Shown piece by piece: positions 53,619-63,619 of a stretch of 64,000 nucleotides of DNA. The DNA lies in the NCBI RefSeq assembly GCF_001612805.1, contig NZ_BDBD01000011.1, positions 806,001-870,000 on the forward strand. Reading direction: 5' to 3'. The notes under the pieces are model-generated. The model ran no database searches, was not told where the DNA came from, and worked only from the letters and a program-made list of their open reading frames with translations. The translations under genes and the position numbers were made by a program. How positions within the stretch are numbered: the stretch's first letter is position 1; each line of letters starts with the position of its first letter. Origin of the DNA: Nocardia coubleae NBRC 108252 (GTDB lineage: Bacteria > Actinomycetota > Actinomycetes > Mycobacteriales > Mycobacteriaceae).

Positions 53619-55667
53619 ATGGCCGACGACCACCGGATGGGCAGCGGTTCGGACACGATCCACGACGAGCACCACGACATGTCTTCGGGTCATCATCACG
53701 GCGACCACGTGGCCATGTTCCGGCGGTTGTTCTGGGTGATGCTTGCCTTGGCGGTGCCGGTGGTCGCCGCCGACATGATGTTCGCCGAACTCGTCGGCTA
53801 CACCGTGCCGACGGGGTTGCGGTGGGTGTCGCCGGTCCTCGGCACCGTCATGTATTTCTGGGGCGGCCGACCGTTCCTCACCGGAGCCGTCGACGAGATC
53901 CGGGCGCGCAAACCCGCCATGATGCTGCTGATCTCGCTGGCCATCACCGTGGCCTTCCTCGCGTCCTGGGGCTCGACGCTCGGCGTGCTGCACCACGAGC
54001 TCGACTACTGGTGGGAACTGGCCCTGCTGATCGTGATCATGCTGCTCGGGCACTGGATCGAGATGCGCTCGCTCGGGCAGGCCTCGAGCGCGCTGGAATC
54101 GCTGGCCGCGCTGCTGCCCGACGAGGCCGAACGCGTCCGCGACGACGGCTCGACCGACACCGTCCGGGTCGACGAACTACGCACCGGTGACCGCGTCGTC
54201 GTGCGACCGGGCAGTCGGGTGCCCGCCGACGGGCTCGTCGAGTCGGGCAGTGCCGACGTCGACGAGTCCATGATCACCGGCGAATCCCGGCCCGTGCGCC
54301 GTGAACCAGGCGACAAGGTCGTCGCGGGCACGGTCACCACCGATTCGGCGCTGCGGGTGCGTGTCACCGCCGTCGGGGCCGATACCGCCCTCGCCGGCAT
54401 CCAGCGGCTGGTGGCCGAAGCCCAGAATTCCTCCTCCCGCGCCCAGGTACTCGCCGACCGGGCGGCGGGCTGGCTGTTCTGGTTCGCCGCCGGGTCCGCC
54501 GCGATCACGGCCGTCGTCTGGCTCGCCCTCGGGCGACCCGAGGATGCCGTCACCCGGACCATCACCGTGCTGGTCATCGCCTGCCCGCACGCCCTCGGCC
54601 TGGCGATTCCGCTGGTGGTGTCGATCGCCACCGAACGCGCCGCGAAAGCCGGTGTGCTCATCACCGATCGCCGTGCGCTCGAAGCGATGCGCACCGTCGA
54701 TGCGATCCTGTTCGACAAGACCGGCACCCTCACGCGTGGCGCGCCCGCCGTCGTCGGAACCACCGCCACCCGGTCGGGCCTCGCGGACGACGAAGTTCTC
54801 GCCCTGGCCGCGGCCGCCGAATCCGAGAGCGAGCATCCGCTCGGACGCGCCATCGTCGACACTGCGGCCGAACGCGGAATCGCTGTCCCCACCGCCACGG
54901 AGTTCACCGCCCACAACGGTGTGGGTGTGCGTGCGACGGTCGACGGCTCGACGATCGAGGTCGGCGGTCCCGCCCTGCTGCACCGCCACCACCTCGAGCC
55001 CGCCGAGGCCACCGCCCGCTGGTCCGCGCAGGGTTCGACGGTGCTGCACGTACTGCGCGACGGCGAGCTGATCGGCGCGCTCGCCCTGGCCGACGAGGTG
55101 CGCCCCGAATCCGCGCAGGCGATCCAGGCGCTGCATCGCCGGAGCATCCACGTCGCCATGATCACCGGTGACGCCGAACCGGTGGCCCGCGCGGTCGCCG
55201 AGCAGCTCGATATCGACCAGGTGTTCGCCGGGGTCCTGCCGAAGGACAAGGGCGACAAGGTGCGTTCGCTGCAGGAGGCCGGGCACACCGTGGCCATGGT
55301 CGGTGACGGTGTCAACGACGCGCCTGCCCTCGCCCAGGCCGATGTGGGTATCGCGATCGGCGCGGGCACCGACGTGGCCATCGCCTCCGCGGGTGTGGTC
55401 CTGGCCTCCGACGACCCGCGCGCGGTGGTCTCGGTGATCGAGCTGTCACAGGCCACCTACCGCAAGATGATCCAGAATCTGGTGTGGGCGGCGGGCTACA
55501 ACATCATCGCCGTGCCGCTGGCCGCCGGTGTGCTCGCGCCCTGGGGTGTCACCATGCCGATGGAGGTCGGGGCGCTGCTCATGTCGGCGTCCACAATCGT
55601 GGTCGCGCTGAACGCTCAGTTGTTGCGGCGCATCGACCTCGACCCAGCCACCGTGGTGCGGGAGTGA
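53619..55667 (+). CDS. CopB-type heavy-metal P1B-ATPase
   Basis: A 682-residue metal-transporting P-type ATPase. The N-terminus is His-rich (DEHHDMSSGHHHGDHV) with no CxxC domain. The transmembrane metal motif is CPH (VIACPHALGLAIP), which defines the CopB (P1B-3) group, usually copper/silver exporters. The actuator TGES, phosphorylation DKTGTLT, HP motif (ESEHPLGRA) and hinge GDGVNDAPAL are all present. ATG53619 has no clear ribosome site. A ZIP transporter gene is convergent five bases after the stop. Confidence 0.92.
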   Translation: MADDHRMGSGSDTIHDEHHDMSSGHHHGDHVAMFRRLFWVMLALAVPVVAADMMFAELVGYTVPTGLRWVSPVLGTVMYFWGGRPFLTGAVDEIRARKPAMMLLISLAITVAFLASWGSTLGVLHHELDYWWELALLIVIMLLGHWIEMRSLGQASSALESLAALLPDEAERVRDDGSTDTVRVDELRTGDRVVVRPGSRVPADGLVESGSADVDESMITGESRPVRREPGDKVVAGTVTTDSALRVRVTAVGADTALAGIQRLVAEAQNSSSRAQVLADRAAGWLFWFAAGSAAITAVVWLALGRPEDAVTRTITVLVIACPHALGLAIPLVVSIATERAAKAGVLITDRRALEAMRTVDAILFDKTGTLTRGAPAVVGTTATRSGLADDEVLALAAAAESESEHPLGRAIVDTAAERGIAVPTATEFTAHNGVGVRATVDGSTIEVGGPALLHRHHLEPAEATARWSAQGSTVLHVLRDGELIGALALADEVRPESAQAIQALHRRSIHVAMITGDAEPVARAVAEQLDIDQVFAGVLPKDKGDKVRSLQEAGHTVAMVGDGVNDAPALAQADVGIAIGAGTDVAIASAGVVLASDDPRAVVSVIELSQATYRKMIQNLVWAAGYNIIAVPLAAGVLAPWGVTMPMEVGALLMSASTIVVALNAQLLRRIDLDPATVVRE

Positions 55668-55671
55668 GCAC

Positions 55672-56358
55672 TCATCCGATGGCGAAGGCCACGAAGAAGC
55701 CGGCCGCCGTCGCCATTCCGACCCACCAGCCGCCCTCCCGATAGGCCTCCGGCACAAGGGAATCCGTCAACATCGCGATCGTCGCACCTCCCGCGAACGC
55801 CTGCACCGCGCTGATGGCGGTGCCGGAGATGGTGTCGGCCAGCGCGTTGCCGAGCACGGTGACCCCGACGAGTACGGCCGAAGTGACCGCCCACAGGCCG
55901 AACGTGCGGCCCGGTGAGAATCCGTGCTGGTCGCGCAGGAACGCGACCGCGCTCACCGCTTCGGGCACGTTGCCCACCGCGATGGCGACCAGCAGCACCA
56001 GTCCCCCACCCCCGACCAACGACACGCCGAGCGCCGTGTTCTCGGGAATTCCGTCGAGCACCGTGCCGAGCAACAGCGCCCACCCGATCGCGGCCCCGCC
56101 CAGCTTGTTCTCGATCAGATGGTCGGCGACCACATACATCCCGGCGCCCGCGAACAACGCGATTCCCGCGATCACCGCCCCGTCGCGCCGGAACGCGGGC
56201 GCGAACAACTCCTCCGACACCGCCGCGATCATCGTTCCCGCGCCGAACGCCATCAGGGTCGCCAGCACCGGCCGAGGCAGCGCCCACCGCACGCCGATCG
56301 CCACCCCGATCATCAGCGGAACCACGGTTCCCAACCCGTAGAGCAGCGCAGTCAGCAT
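55672..56358 (-). CDS. ZIP-family metal transporter
   Basis: A 228-residue transporter with eight predicted helices. ZIP landmarks are the helix 4 region GTVLDGIPENTALGVSL, in which the usual HxxP/HN histidines are replaced by Asp and Asn, and helix 5 AVGNVPEAVSAVAF. Replacement of the metal-site histidines is unusual, so metal choice is uncertain. It may import zinc or iron, or act in another direction. It is convergent with copB. Confidence 0.8.
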   Translation of the reverse strand: MLTALLYGLGTVVPLMIGVAIGVRWALPRPVLATLMAFGAGTMIAAVSEELFAPAFRRDGAVIAGIALFAGAGMYVVADHLIENKLGGAAIGWALLLGTVLDGIPENTALGVSLVGGGGLVLLVAIAVGNVPEAVSAVAFLRDQHGFSPGRTFGLWAVTSAVLVGVTVLGNALADTISGTAISAVQAFAGGATIAMLTDSLVPEAYREGGWWVGMATAAGFFVAFAIG

Positions 56359-56465
56359 GCGCAGAGCCTATCGAGACAGTGGCCGCCGCCGGGGTTCATG
56401 GCGCGTGGCGCGTTCGGCGAGGACACTTGGGAACAAATACGCCGATGTTCCGAGGAGGACTGATC

Positions 56466-56822
56466 ATGGCGGATGACAGGCCATTCGATGCCGATGATTT
56501 CGAACGGGTGCTGCGTGGGGCGAGCGATGAGATCCGCGGATTGATCGGGAAGGCGGGGGGATTCCTGGATCAGTCGGTGCTGAATTCGCTGTTCGGGCAG
56601 TTCACCGGACCCCAGCACGCGCCCGAACCCGAGACCACCGGGGACACCGGGGGCGGGGTGTGGGCGATCTACACCATCGACGAGGACGGGCAGGCGCGGG
56701 TGGATCAGGTGTTTCCGAGTGAGCTCGAGGCACTGCGGGCGCATCGCGACAACACCGATGAGCGTCGTCGGGTGCGTTTTCTGCCCTACGGGGTTCCGGT
56801 CAGCGTGCTCGACGCGCCCTGA
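56466..56822 (+). CDS. Hypothetical cytoplasmic protein
   Basis: A 118-residue acidic protein. The N-terminal half is helical (DADDFERVLRGASDEIRGLIGKAGGFLDQSVL); the C-terminal half looks like a small beta domain (GVWAIYTIDEDGQARVDQVFPSELEALRAHR). ATG56466 follows GAGGAGG. It is convergent with the Lys-Gly repeat gene one base away. I recognise no family. Confidence 0.65.
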   Translation: MADDRPFDADDFERVLRGASDEIRGLIGKAGGFLDQSVLNSLFGQFTGPQHAPEPETTGDTGGGVWAIYTIDEDGQARVDQVFPSELEALRAHRDNTDERRRVRFLPYGVPVSVLDAP

Positions 56823-56823
56823 C

Positions 56824-57063
56824 CTACTCGGTTCCCTTGCCGCCCTTACCTTTTCCCTTCCCTTTGCCTTTACCCTTACCTTTCCCCTTGCCCTCGCCTT
56901 TTCCGCCGGGCTCCTTCTCGTCGTCGACGACGGTCCCCTCGTCTTGGGCGGCGACGACCGGGGGGTGGACGGGTTGGACAGGATGGGCGCTCGCCGCACC
57001 GCCTGCCAGCAGGACCGTGAGAACTCCGACCGCCGCGGCGGTGGCGAAAGTGTGAGTCGACAA
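56824..57063 (-). CDS. Secreted Lys-Gly repeat protein
   Basis: A 79-residue protein. A signal peptide (FATAAAVGVLTVLLAGGAASA) is followed by PVQPVHPPVVAA and an acidic patch, and then the last 28 residues are almost pure alternating Lys and Gly. The exported tail is highly cationic and could bind DNA, wall polymers or lipids; that is inference. ATG57063 follows AGAAGGGG. The coding strand is nearly all purine across the repeat. Confidence 0.7.
   Translation of the reverse strand: MSTHTFATAAAVGVLTVLLAGGAASAHPVQPVHPPVVAAQDEGTVVDDEKEPGGKGEGKGKGKGKGKGKGKGKGGKGTE
56827..56902 (-). repeat. Purine-rich Lys-Gly codon repeat
   Basis: On the minus strand the codons alternate GGN and AAR, giving a homopurine run broken only at third positions. 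Codon choice varies between units, which points to selection for the dipeptide rather than recent slippage. Confidence 0.7.
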
Positions 57064-57192
57064 CGTGAGCCCCTTCTCGTGGTGGAAAGTGCTACCTCTG
57101 CGATCAACCGGTCCAGCGTAACCGGCTGTCGGCCGGATCGTCGCCGGCGACGCCTGCGCCCCGCCGTGTCACCCGCCGACGAGTGCTTCAGG

Positions 57193-57963
57193 TCAGGAAT
57201 GGTTGCGAAGGATCTCGACGATCGCGGTCTGGCCGAGCCGCTCCGCGTTCTCGAGCACCGTGCGGCCTTCGGCGTCGGGGATGTTCGGGTCGGCGCCGGC
57301 ATCGAGGAGAGCGGTGACCGTGTCCTGGTATCTCTGGGAGCCGTCGCCGTAGATCACGGCTTCCTGCAGGGCCGTCCAGCGGGGTGTGTTCACGTGGTCG
57401 ACGTCGACACCCGCCTCGATCAGGATCCGTACCGTCGAGACGAATCCGTGCTCTGCCGCCGGGATCAGCGCGGTGCCGCCGTATCGGTTCAGGCTGCGCA
57501 CGTCGGCACCGTGTGCGAGGGTCATCGTCAGGATCTCGTCGTAGCCTTCGGCGCCCGCATACAGGTAGGCCGAATCTTGCATGTCGTCCTTGGCGTTCAC
57601 ATCGGCACCCGCATCGATCAGGACTCGTGCCGCGGCGGTGGCCTGATTCTTCACGGCCGTCACCAGTGGCGTGCGGCCCTCGTCGTCGCGCGCTTCCAGG
57701 GGTGCGCCGCGGTCGAGCAGTTCTTGCACGCGAACGCCGTCGTCGGCGGCCGCGGCCTCGTGCAGCGGTTCGGCGAGCGCGGGATCGGACGGTGCCGACG
57801 TCGGCGCGCCGGTCGGACCCGCGGCGGTGGTCGTAGCCGCTGTGGTGGTCGTCTGCGTGGTCGACGGCGCGTCGGACCCGGTGGGTGAGTCGGTCGAGCA
57901 CGCGGTGGAGAGCACCGCCGTCCCGGCGAGCGCCAGCACAGCCATGCGGATCGAGGTGATCAT
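57193..57963 (-). CDS. Ankyrin-repeat lipoprotein
   Basis: A 256-residue lipoprotein: signal MAVLALAGTAVLSTAC with Cys at about 22, a Thr/Ala-rich linker (QTTTTAATTTAAG), then about five ankyrin repeats from residue 65 (DEGRTPLVTAVKNQATAAARVLIDAGADVNAKD; GGTALIPAAEHGFVSTVRILIEAG; EGRTVLENAERLGQ). It probably mediates protein contacts outside the membrane. ATG57963 has AGGAGG upstream. Partner unknown. Confidence 0.88.
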   Translation of the reverse strand: MITSIRMAVLALAGTAVLSTACSTDSPTGSDAPSTTQTTTTAATTTAAGPTGAPTSAPSDPALAEPLHEAAAADDGVRVQELLDRGAPLEARDDEGRTPLVTAVKNQATAAARVLIDAGADVNAKDDMQDSAYLYAGAEGYDEILTMTLAHGADVRSLNRYGGTALIPAAEHGFVSTVRILIEAGVDVDHVNTPRWTALQEAVIYGDGSQRYQDTVTALLDAGADPNIPDAEGRTVLENAERLGQTAIVEILRNHS

Positions 57964-58281
57964 GGGGAGCCTCCTTTGCCGAGCATCCGGTACATCGGCG
58001 AGCCGACCTGCTCCGGCCCCGGTGGACAGGCTCGCCGGTCGAGTTCACGCCCCTGACCACCCACGATGGCTACGTTAGACGCTACGTCGACCGACGCTGT
58101 ACGCGACAGTCGACAGGACGGCAACGAACCGACGCTCACCGACGTCATCCACACACCCCCCGACTACCTGACCGCGGCGGTAGCCCGACAATCCGGACAC
58201 ACGCTTGTACCGCGGTGGGCCCAGCTGCCACAATTGCTCAGCGGTTGCCGAGGTTTCTCCCTGATGCCGAAGGGGTAGTTC
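57964..58281. other. Intergenic region, 318 bases
   Basis: No convincing gene. A 70-codon frame at 58066-58278 lacks a ribosome site and family resemblance. Near 58072-58089 GCTACGT occurs twice. The region should carry the promoters of the divergent ankyrin and PE-PPE genes, which I cannot place. Confidence 0.5.
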
Positions 58282-59604
58282 ATGAGGCCGAATGCGAGAT
58301 TTGCCGATGTGCCGAAGAAGCGTGCTCGGCATCGGAAGCGTTCGGCGGCACGGGTCGGTGCTTCCGCGGCATTCATGACTGCGCTCGGCGTCGGCTGGCT
58401 CGAGGTGCAGAGCCTGTGTGCGGTGGCTTTGGCGGCGACGTCGGCGCTGATCGTGCCGGGCACCGGGACCAGCGACCCGTCCGTGGCACACGATTTCGAG
58501 AGCAACGCCTACCAGAACTTCATCGATCCCGGTGCGCAGGGCTGCACCGACAACGCCTGCCCGGGTGTCGATTTCGTTCCGGTCCCCTACGACGCCTCGC
58601 TGTGGCCGGTGATCTCGTCCAAGGGGCCGGGGGCGTCGTCCGCGAAATGGGACACCTCGGTCGCGGGTGGGGTCGCCACGCTCGATCAGCTCACCCGCCG
58701 GCAGCTCGGCGCGCCGGGTACCGTGACCGTGTTCGGCTACTCGCAGGGTGCCACGGTCGCCAGTGAGGAAAAGGCAGCGTTGGCCGGGCTTTCGCCCGAG
58801 GACAAAGCCAGGTTGTCGTTCGTGCTGATCGCGAATCCGAACCGGCCCAACGGCGGAATCATCGAACGCCCGGTCCTTTTCGGTGGGATACCGGTCGCCG
58901 ACATCACCTTCGGGCCACCGACACCCACCGACACCGGCATCGCGACCACCGACATCGCCATGCAGTACGACGGCATCTCCGATTTCCCGGCCTACCCGCT
59001 CAATGTGCTCGCCGACGCCAACGCGCTGCTCGGCACGCTGCTCATCCACCCGTCCTACCTGCAGCCCAAGGGCAACGGCGCGGGAGGTGAGCCGAAGGCG
59101 GGCGCCGCGATCTACGGATACCCGGACCGGTCCGAGTTCATCGCGCAACAGAACTGCGACGAGCTTCCACAGCACTGCCAAAACCACGGCGACACAACAT
59201 ATGTCACCATTCCGAACCCCCAGGGCGCGCTGCCGCTGCTGTATCCCCTGCGCGCCATCGGCAAGCACACGAACCGCACCGATCTCACCGAACCGGCCGC
59301 CGCGCTGGCCGAGCCCGCCCTGCGCGTACTCGTCGAAACCGGTTACGACCGCACCGACTACTCCGCGCCGACCCCGTTGCGGTTCGACCAGCCGCTCAAC
59401 CCGCAGAAGACCGCGACGCTGGCCACCGATCTCCCCGCCGCCATCGACCAGGGCGTCGCCGACGCCACCGCCGAAATCGAGAACCCCACCCACAACACCG
59501 ACCGCACCCTGCCGGTGGAGACGGTCCTCGCCAACATGGAAGATCTGCTCCCACCCGATCCGGTCGTGTCGCTCGTCCGCGAATTTCTTCCGGCTGCACC
59601 CTGA
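58282..59604 (+). CDS. Exported PE-PPE-domain (cutinase-like) hydrolase
   Basis: A 440-residue protein: a basic N-terminus (KKRARHRKRS), one export helix (ASAAFMTALGVGWLEV), then a PE-PPE (PF08237-type) alpha/beta hydrolase domain beginning SALIVPGTGTSDPS, with nucleophile Ser in VFGYSQGATVAS. In mycobacteria this domain follows PE or PPE leaders; here it is a free exported enzyme, as in other mycolic-acid genera. It is likely to cleave lipid esters. The start is ATG58282. Confidence 0.85.
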   Translation: MRPNARFADVPKKRARHRKRSAARVGASAAFMTALGVGWLEVQSLCAVALAATSALIVPGTGTSDPSVAHDFESNAYQNFIDPGAQGCTDNACPGVDFVPVPYDASLWPVISSKGPGASSAKWDTSVAGGVATLDQLTRRQLGAPGTVTVFGYSQGATVASEEKAALAGLSPEDKARLSFVLIANPNRPNGGIIERPVLFGGIPVADITFGPPTPTDTGIATTDIAMQYDGISDFPAYPLNVLADANALLGTLLIHPSYLQPKGNGAGGEPKAGAAIYGYPDRSEFIAQQNCDELPQHCQNHGDTTYVTIPNPQGALPLLYPLRAIGKHTNRTDLTEPAAALAEPALRVLVETGYDRTDYSAPTPLRFDQPLNPQKTATLATDLPAAIDQGVADATAEIENPTHNTDRTLPVETVLANMEDLLPPDPVVSLVREFLPAAP

Positions 59605-59638
59605 CCAGCTGCTATTCTTTCACCAATACACTGGACGA

Positions 59639-60559
59639 ATGAAGCATCGGCACGGTGATGGCAGTCTCGACCTGGTTCAGTTGCGAACCTTCCTGGCCGT
59701 CTACCGCTCCGGCTCGCTCACCGCGGCCGCCACCCAGGTCGGCCTGTCCCAGCCCACCGTCACCAGCCAGCTGCAAACACTTGAAAAAGCCGTGGGCCGA
59801 CCACTTTTCGACCGCCTCCCCCGTGGCGTCTCCCCCACGCCCGCCGCTCACGAACTGGCCGCCCGGATCGCAGACCCGCTCGACGCCCTCGCCGAAGTCA
59901 CCGGCACCACCACTGGTCACCCGCCGCCCGAACCACCCGTGCTGCTCGGCGGGCCCGCCGAGATCCTGGCCACCCTTGCCCTGCCCGTCCTGGCACCGCT
60001 GATCACCGAGGGCGTGCGATTGCAGGTGGTAACCGGCCTCGCCGACGACCTGCTCGCCGAATTACGCACCGGCGCTCTGGATCTGGTCATCTCCGCCATC
60101 CGGCCGCGCGGCCGGGCCGTCCTCGCCGAACCCCTGGCCGACGAGGAGTTCGTCCTCGTCGCGAACCCAGCCACCGCCGCTCGCATCGACACCGGACGCC
60201 TCGAACGCGGCGACGCCACCGCACTCGCCCACGTCCCACTGGTGAGCTATGCCCCCGATCTGCCGATCCTGCGCCGCTATTGGCGCCACGTCTTCGGGCG
60301 CCGCCTCGAACGCCGCCCCGCCGTCGTCGTTCCCGACCTGCGCGCGGTCCTCGCCGTGGTGACAGCAGGCGGTGGCGTGAGCGTGTTGCCACGCTATCTG
60401 TGCGCGTCCGCCTTGGCCGCCGGAACCGTTGTCGCGCTTCTCGATCCGGAAGACCCGCCGATCAACACCGCCTACCTTGTCGGCCGTTCCACTCGCACCG
60501 AACGCCCCCACGTCGCACTCGTCCGCACCCGCCTTCGCGAGGCGGCGCCGACCTGGTGA
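59639..60559 (+). CDS. LysR-family transcriptional regulator
   Basis: A 306-residue LysR protein. The HTH spans about residues 10-70 (LDLVQLRTFLAVYRSGSLTAAATQVGLSQPTVTSQLQTLEKAVG), and the periplasmic-binding-like effector domain spans 90-300 (LLGGPAEILATLALPVLAPLI; VTAGGGVSVLPRYLC). It lies 34 bases after the PE-PPE gene on the same strand, with no divergent partner. ATG59639 is used. Confidence 0.9.
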   Translation: MKHRHGDGSLDLVQLRTFLAVYRSGSLTAAATQVGLSQPTVTSQLQTLEKAVGRPLFDRLPRGVSPTPAAHELAARIADPLDALAEVTGTTTGHPPPEPPVLLGGPAEILATLALPVLAPLITEGVRLQVVTGLADDLLAELRTGALDLVISAIRPRGRAVLAEPLADEEFVLVANPATAARIDTGRLERGDATALAHVPLVSYAPDLPILRRYWRHVFGRRLERRPAVVVPDLRAVLAVVTAGGGVSVLPRYLCASALAAGTVVALLDPEDPPINTAYLVGRSTRTERPHVALVRTRLREAAPTW

Positions 60560-60761
60560 TTCCCCGGGCGGCCGGGCACCCGAATCGGGTGGGCGCCGAG
60601 CGGTTCGGTGATCGGATAAGATCGCAGAGCTCTTTCGGTCCAGCCAGCGGCTGAAGGAGCCAGTTTGCGCTGCGGGCGCTCGGGATCGGAGACATTCGTG
60701 CACACCGCTGGATTTCGGCTGTCCACCTGCGGGAGAAGACCCACTCGCCGAAACAGTGTGA

Positions 60762-62027
60762 GTGTCAGGACCGGCATTCCCACGGGTCGCCGTGCCGCGC
60801 AGTGACACAACCGCCGCCGATCTCCTGGTCACCGAGGCCGCGGCCCTGCCGGGCCGGGCAGCCCGGATCCTGCTCGTCGAAGACGACCCGGGTGACGCGC
60901 TGCTGGTAGAGGAGCTGGTGGCCGATCTCGGCGCCGGACCGCGCCTGGAGTGGGTGCGCACCCTGGCCGAGGCGGGCGAACGGCTGCGCACCGACACTCC
61001 CGATTGTGTCCTGCTCGACCTGCATCTGCCCGATGCCAACGGGCTCGAGGCACTGGCGCGACTGCACCAGATCGACGACCAGATCGCCGTCGTGGTGATG
61101 ACCGGGCTCGACGAGGAGCAGACCGGGCTCAACGCCCTGGCCGCGGGCGCGCAGGACTACCTCGTGAAGGGCCGGGTGGAGCCCGAATTGTTCGGTCGCG
61201 CGGTGCGTTACGCCATCCAGCGTAAGCACGCCGAGCGCACGACCGCCGCCCTGCGGGCCAGCCAGATGCGGGCGCAGGAGAACGCGCGCCTGGAACGCGG
61301 CCTGCTGCCCACTCCTCTGCTCGGTGCCGACCGCGCCGTCGAGGTGCTCGCCCGGTACCGGCCCGGCGCCGACCACTCCCTGCTCGGCGGTGACTTCTAC
61401 GACGCGGTCCAGGACTCCGACGGCGTGGTGCATGTGGTGATCGGCGATGTCGCGGGTCACGGCCCCGACGCCGCCGCGACGGGTGTCGCGCTCCGGTTGG
61501 CTTGGCGCACACTAGTTCTCAGCGGCGTCACCGGTGCCCGTCAGCTCTCTTTGCTCGAGGAACTGCTCGTGGCCGAACGCCGCGACGAGCAAACCTTCGC
61601 GACGGCGACCGTGTTGCGGCTCGACCCGGCGACCAGGCTGGTTCAGGTCCGCCGAGCGGGCCATCCGGGCATGCTGCGGCGCGCCGCCGGCATCTCGAGC
61701 TGGTTGGAGGTCGACGGCGGCCCGGCCCTCGGATTCGTCCCAGGCCACGGGCAGTGGCCTGCGCACGAGCTGAGCCTTGCCGACAACGCCGGACTGATGC
61801 TGTTCACCGACGGACTGTTCGAAGGCCACGTCGGCGACGGCAGCCGACGACTGGGCGAGGACGGCCTGCTCGAACTCGCCAACACCCTGCCCATCGCACA
61901 CCCGGACGAATTCGTCGACGCGCTGATCGAACGAGTAGAAGACCAGGCCGCCACCGCGGGCGGCCTGGACGACGACGTGGCCATCCTCTATGTGCGATGG
62001 CGCGACAACGGAAGGCTTGCGCAGTGA
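60762..62027 (+). CDS. Receiver domain-PP2C phosphatase (RsbU/SpoIIE type)
   Basis: A 421-residue regulator: receiver domain at about 33-155 ([16 protein letters not shown], Asp in CVLLDLHLPDANGLE, Lys in DYLVKGRVE), a short coiled linker and a PP2C/SpoIIE phosphatase domain (180-415) with GGDFYDAVQD and GDVAGHGPDAAATG metal motifs. Such proteins dephosphorylate anti-anti-sigma factors to release SigB-like factors. The start is uncertain; GTG60762 and GTG60792 are both possible and neither has a good ribosome site. The stop overlaps the kinase start by GTGA. Confidence 0.88.
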   Translation: MSGPAFPRVAVPRSDTTAADLLVTEAAALPGRAARILLVEDDPGDALLVEELVADLGAGPRLEWVRTLAEAGERLRTDTPDCVLLDLHLPDANGLEALARLHQIDDQIAVVVMTGLDEEQTGLNALAAGAQDYLVKGRVEPELFGRAVRYAIQRKHAERTTAALRASQMRAQENARLERGLLPTPLLGADRAVEVLARYRPGADHSLLGGDFYDAVQDSDGVVHVVIGDVAGHGPDAAATGVALRLAWRTLVLSGVTGARQLSLLEELLVAERRDEQTFATATVLRLDPATRLVQVRRAGHPGMLRRAAGISSWLEVDGGPALGFVPGHGQWPAHELSLADNAGLMLFTDGLFEGHVGDGSRRLGEDGLLELANTLPIAHPDEFVDALIERVEDQAATAGGLDDDVAILYVRWRDNGRLAQ

Positions 62028-63619
62028 CGACAACAGCCCACGACCGGAAACGGTTGATCAGCCGGATGACGGCTCAGGGCTGGTTCCAGCTCGTCTTCGC
62101 CTCGATGATCGTCGCCGTGATCGTCGGTGCCGTGGCAGGCGCGCAGGTCATCGCCCACACCAACCGCGTCACCGACCGGCTGGTGGCCCAAACGCTTCCG
62201 GCCGCCGCCGAGGCCGCGCGACTGCAGGGCGCGCTGGTGAACGAAGAGGCGGGCATCCGGGGTTACGTGCTCACCCGTGATCCCCTGTTCGTCTCGCACT
62301 ACACCAGCGCCAGACAGGACGAGGCGAAAGCCGTCGAACGGCTCGAGCAGTTGATCGAGGGCCGTCCCGAACTCCAGGCCGACCTGACCGCTCTGCTGAC
62401 CGCCGCAGACCTGTGGCGCACCGCGTATGCCGAGCCGGTGATCGCCCAGGGCGGCGCACCGAACCGGACAGACATGGGCATCACCTATTTCGGTGAGTTG
62501 CAATCACGGTTCGCCACCCAGAACGACAATCTCACCGCCGCCGTCGACCGCGACAACAGCAGGCTCGACACCGCCCGCACCACCCGCAACCTGGTGCTGT
62601 CGGGCATCGTGGTCGCCTTCCTGGTGACGGGAGCGGCGCTCACCGTCCTGGTGCGCCGCCTCGTCGTCCGGCCGCTCGGCTATCTCACGGAGTCGTCCCG
62701 CCGCGTCGCGGCAGGCGAATTCGACTCCCGCATCGACCCCGTCGGCCCCTCCGACATCGCGCTCGTCTGCGCCGCCGTGGAGAACATGCGCGACCATATC
62801 GTCGCCGAACTCGCCTCCTCGCGCGTGCAGGAATCGGTGCTGCACCAGCAGAAACAGGAACTGGCCGACCAGGCGGAGGAACTGCGGCGCTCCAATACCG
62901 AACTCGAGCAGTTCGCCTACGTCGCCTCCCACGACCTGCAGGAGCCGCTGCGCAAGGTCGCCTCGTTCTGCCAGCTGCTCGACAAACGCTACGGCGACCA
63001 GCTCGACGAACGCGGCAAGCAGTACATCGACTTCGCCGTCGACGGCGCCAAACGCATGCAGATACTCATCAACGACCTGCTCACCTTCTCGCGAGTGGGG
63101 CGCGTATCCGACGGCACCGAACCCGTCGAGCTCGCCGACAGCCTCGACGCCGGGCTCACGGCGCTGTCGTCGAGCATCGAGGAGACCGGCGCGGTGATCG
63201 AGCGACCGGAGCAGCTGCCACGAGTCGAGGGCGAACCGACACTGCTGGTCATGCTGTGGCAGAACATCATCGGCAACGCGATCAAGTTCCGCACCCCGGG
63301 CTCGACGCCGCTGATCCGGATCACCTGCACACCGGACGACGCGGGCTCGGGTTGGCAGTTCAGCGTCGCCGACAACGGCATCGGCGTCGACGCCGAATTC
63401 GCGGACAAGGTTTTCGTCATCTTCCAGCGCCTGCACGCCCGCGACGCCTACAGCGGAACCGGTATCGGGCTGGCCGTCTGCAAGAAGATCGTGGAATTCC
63501 ACGGCGGCCGGATCTGGATCGACACCGACTATCACGACGGCACCCGCCTGTGTTTCACCCTCCCCATCCTCGACGAATCCACCACCGCATCCGACGCCCG
63601 GAAAGAGGCAATCGCGTGA
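62024..63619 (+). CDS. CHASE3 sensor histidine kinase
   Basis: A 531-residue membrane kinase. Helix 1 ([19 protein letters not shown]) and helix 2 (about 188-210) flank a CHASE3 sensor domain ([16 protein letters not shown]). HAMP, a coiled coil ([21 protein letters not shown]), HisKA with phospho-His in [17 protein letters not shown], and an ATPase domain follow ([33 protein letters not shown]). The H-box resembles phytochrome-type kinases. GTG62024 and the stop overlap both neighbours, giving a tight three-gene signalling unit. Confidence 0.92.
   Translation: MTTTAHDRKRLISRMTAQGWFQLVFASMIVAVIVGAVAGAQVIAHTNRVTDRLVAQTLPAAAEAARLQGALVNEEAGIRGYVLTRDPLFVSHYTSARQDEAKAVERLEQLIEGRPELQADLTALLTAADLWRTAYAEPVIAQGGAPNRTDMGITYFGELQSRFATQNDNLTAAVDRDNSRLDTARTTRNLVLSGIVVAFLVTGAALTVLVRRLVVRPLGYLTESSRRVAAGEFDSRIDPVGPSDIALVCAAVENMRDHIVAELASSRVQESVLHQQKQELADQAEELRRSNTELEQFAYVASHDLQEPLRKVASFCQLLDKRYGDQLDERGKQYIDFAVDGAKRMQILINDLLTFSRVGRVSDGTEPVELADSLDAGLTALSSSIEETGAVIERPEQLPRVEGEPTLLVMLWQNIIGNAIKFRTPGSTPLIRITCTPDDAGSGWQFSVADNGIGVDAEFADKVFVIFQRLHARDAYSGTGIGLAVCKKIVEFHGGRIWIDTDYHDGTRLCFTLPILDESTTASDARKEAIA

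Noticed and set aside
58253..58278. GTTT-N16-GGGTAG as a SigB/SigF-type promoter for the PE-PPE gene
   Set aside because: Transcription would begin at or after the ATG at 58282, and no suitable later start keeps the export signal.
58066..58278. 70-codon ORF
   Set aside because: No ribosome site and no recognisable pattern; fills a promoter region.
60665..60805. 46-codon ORF behind AAGGAG
   Set aside because: TTG start, arginine-rich random-looking sequence, and it runs into the receiver-phosphatase gene.
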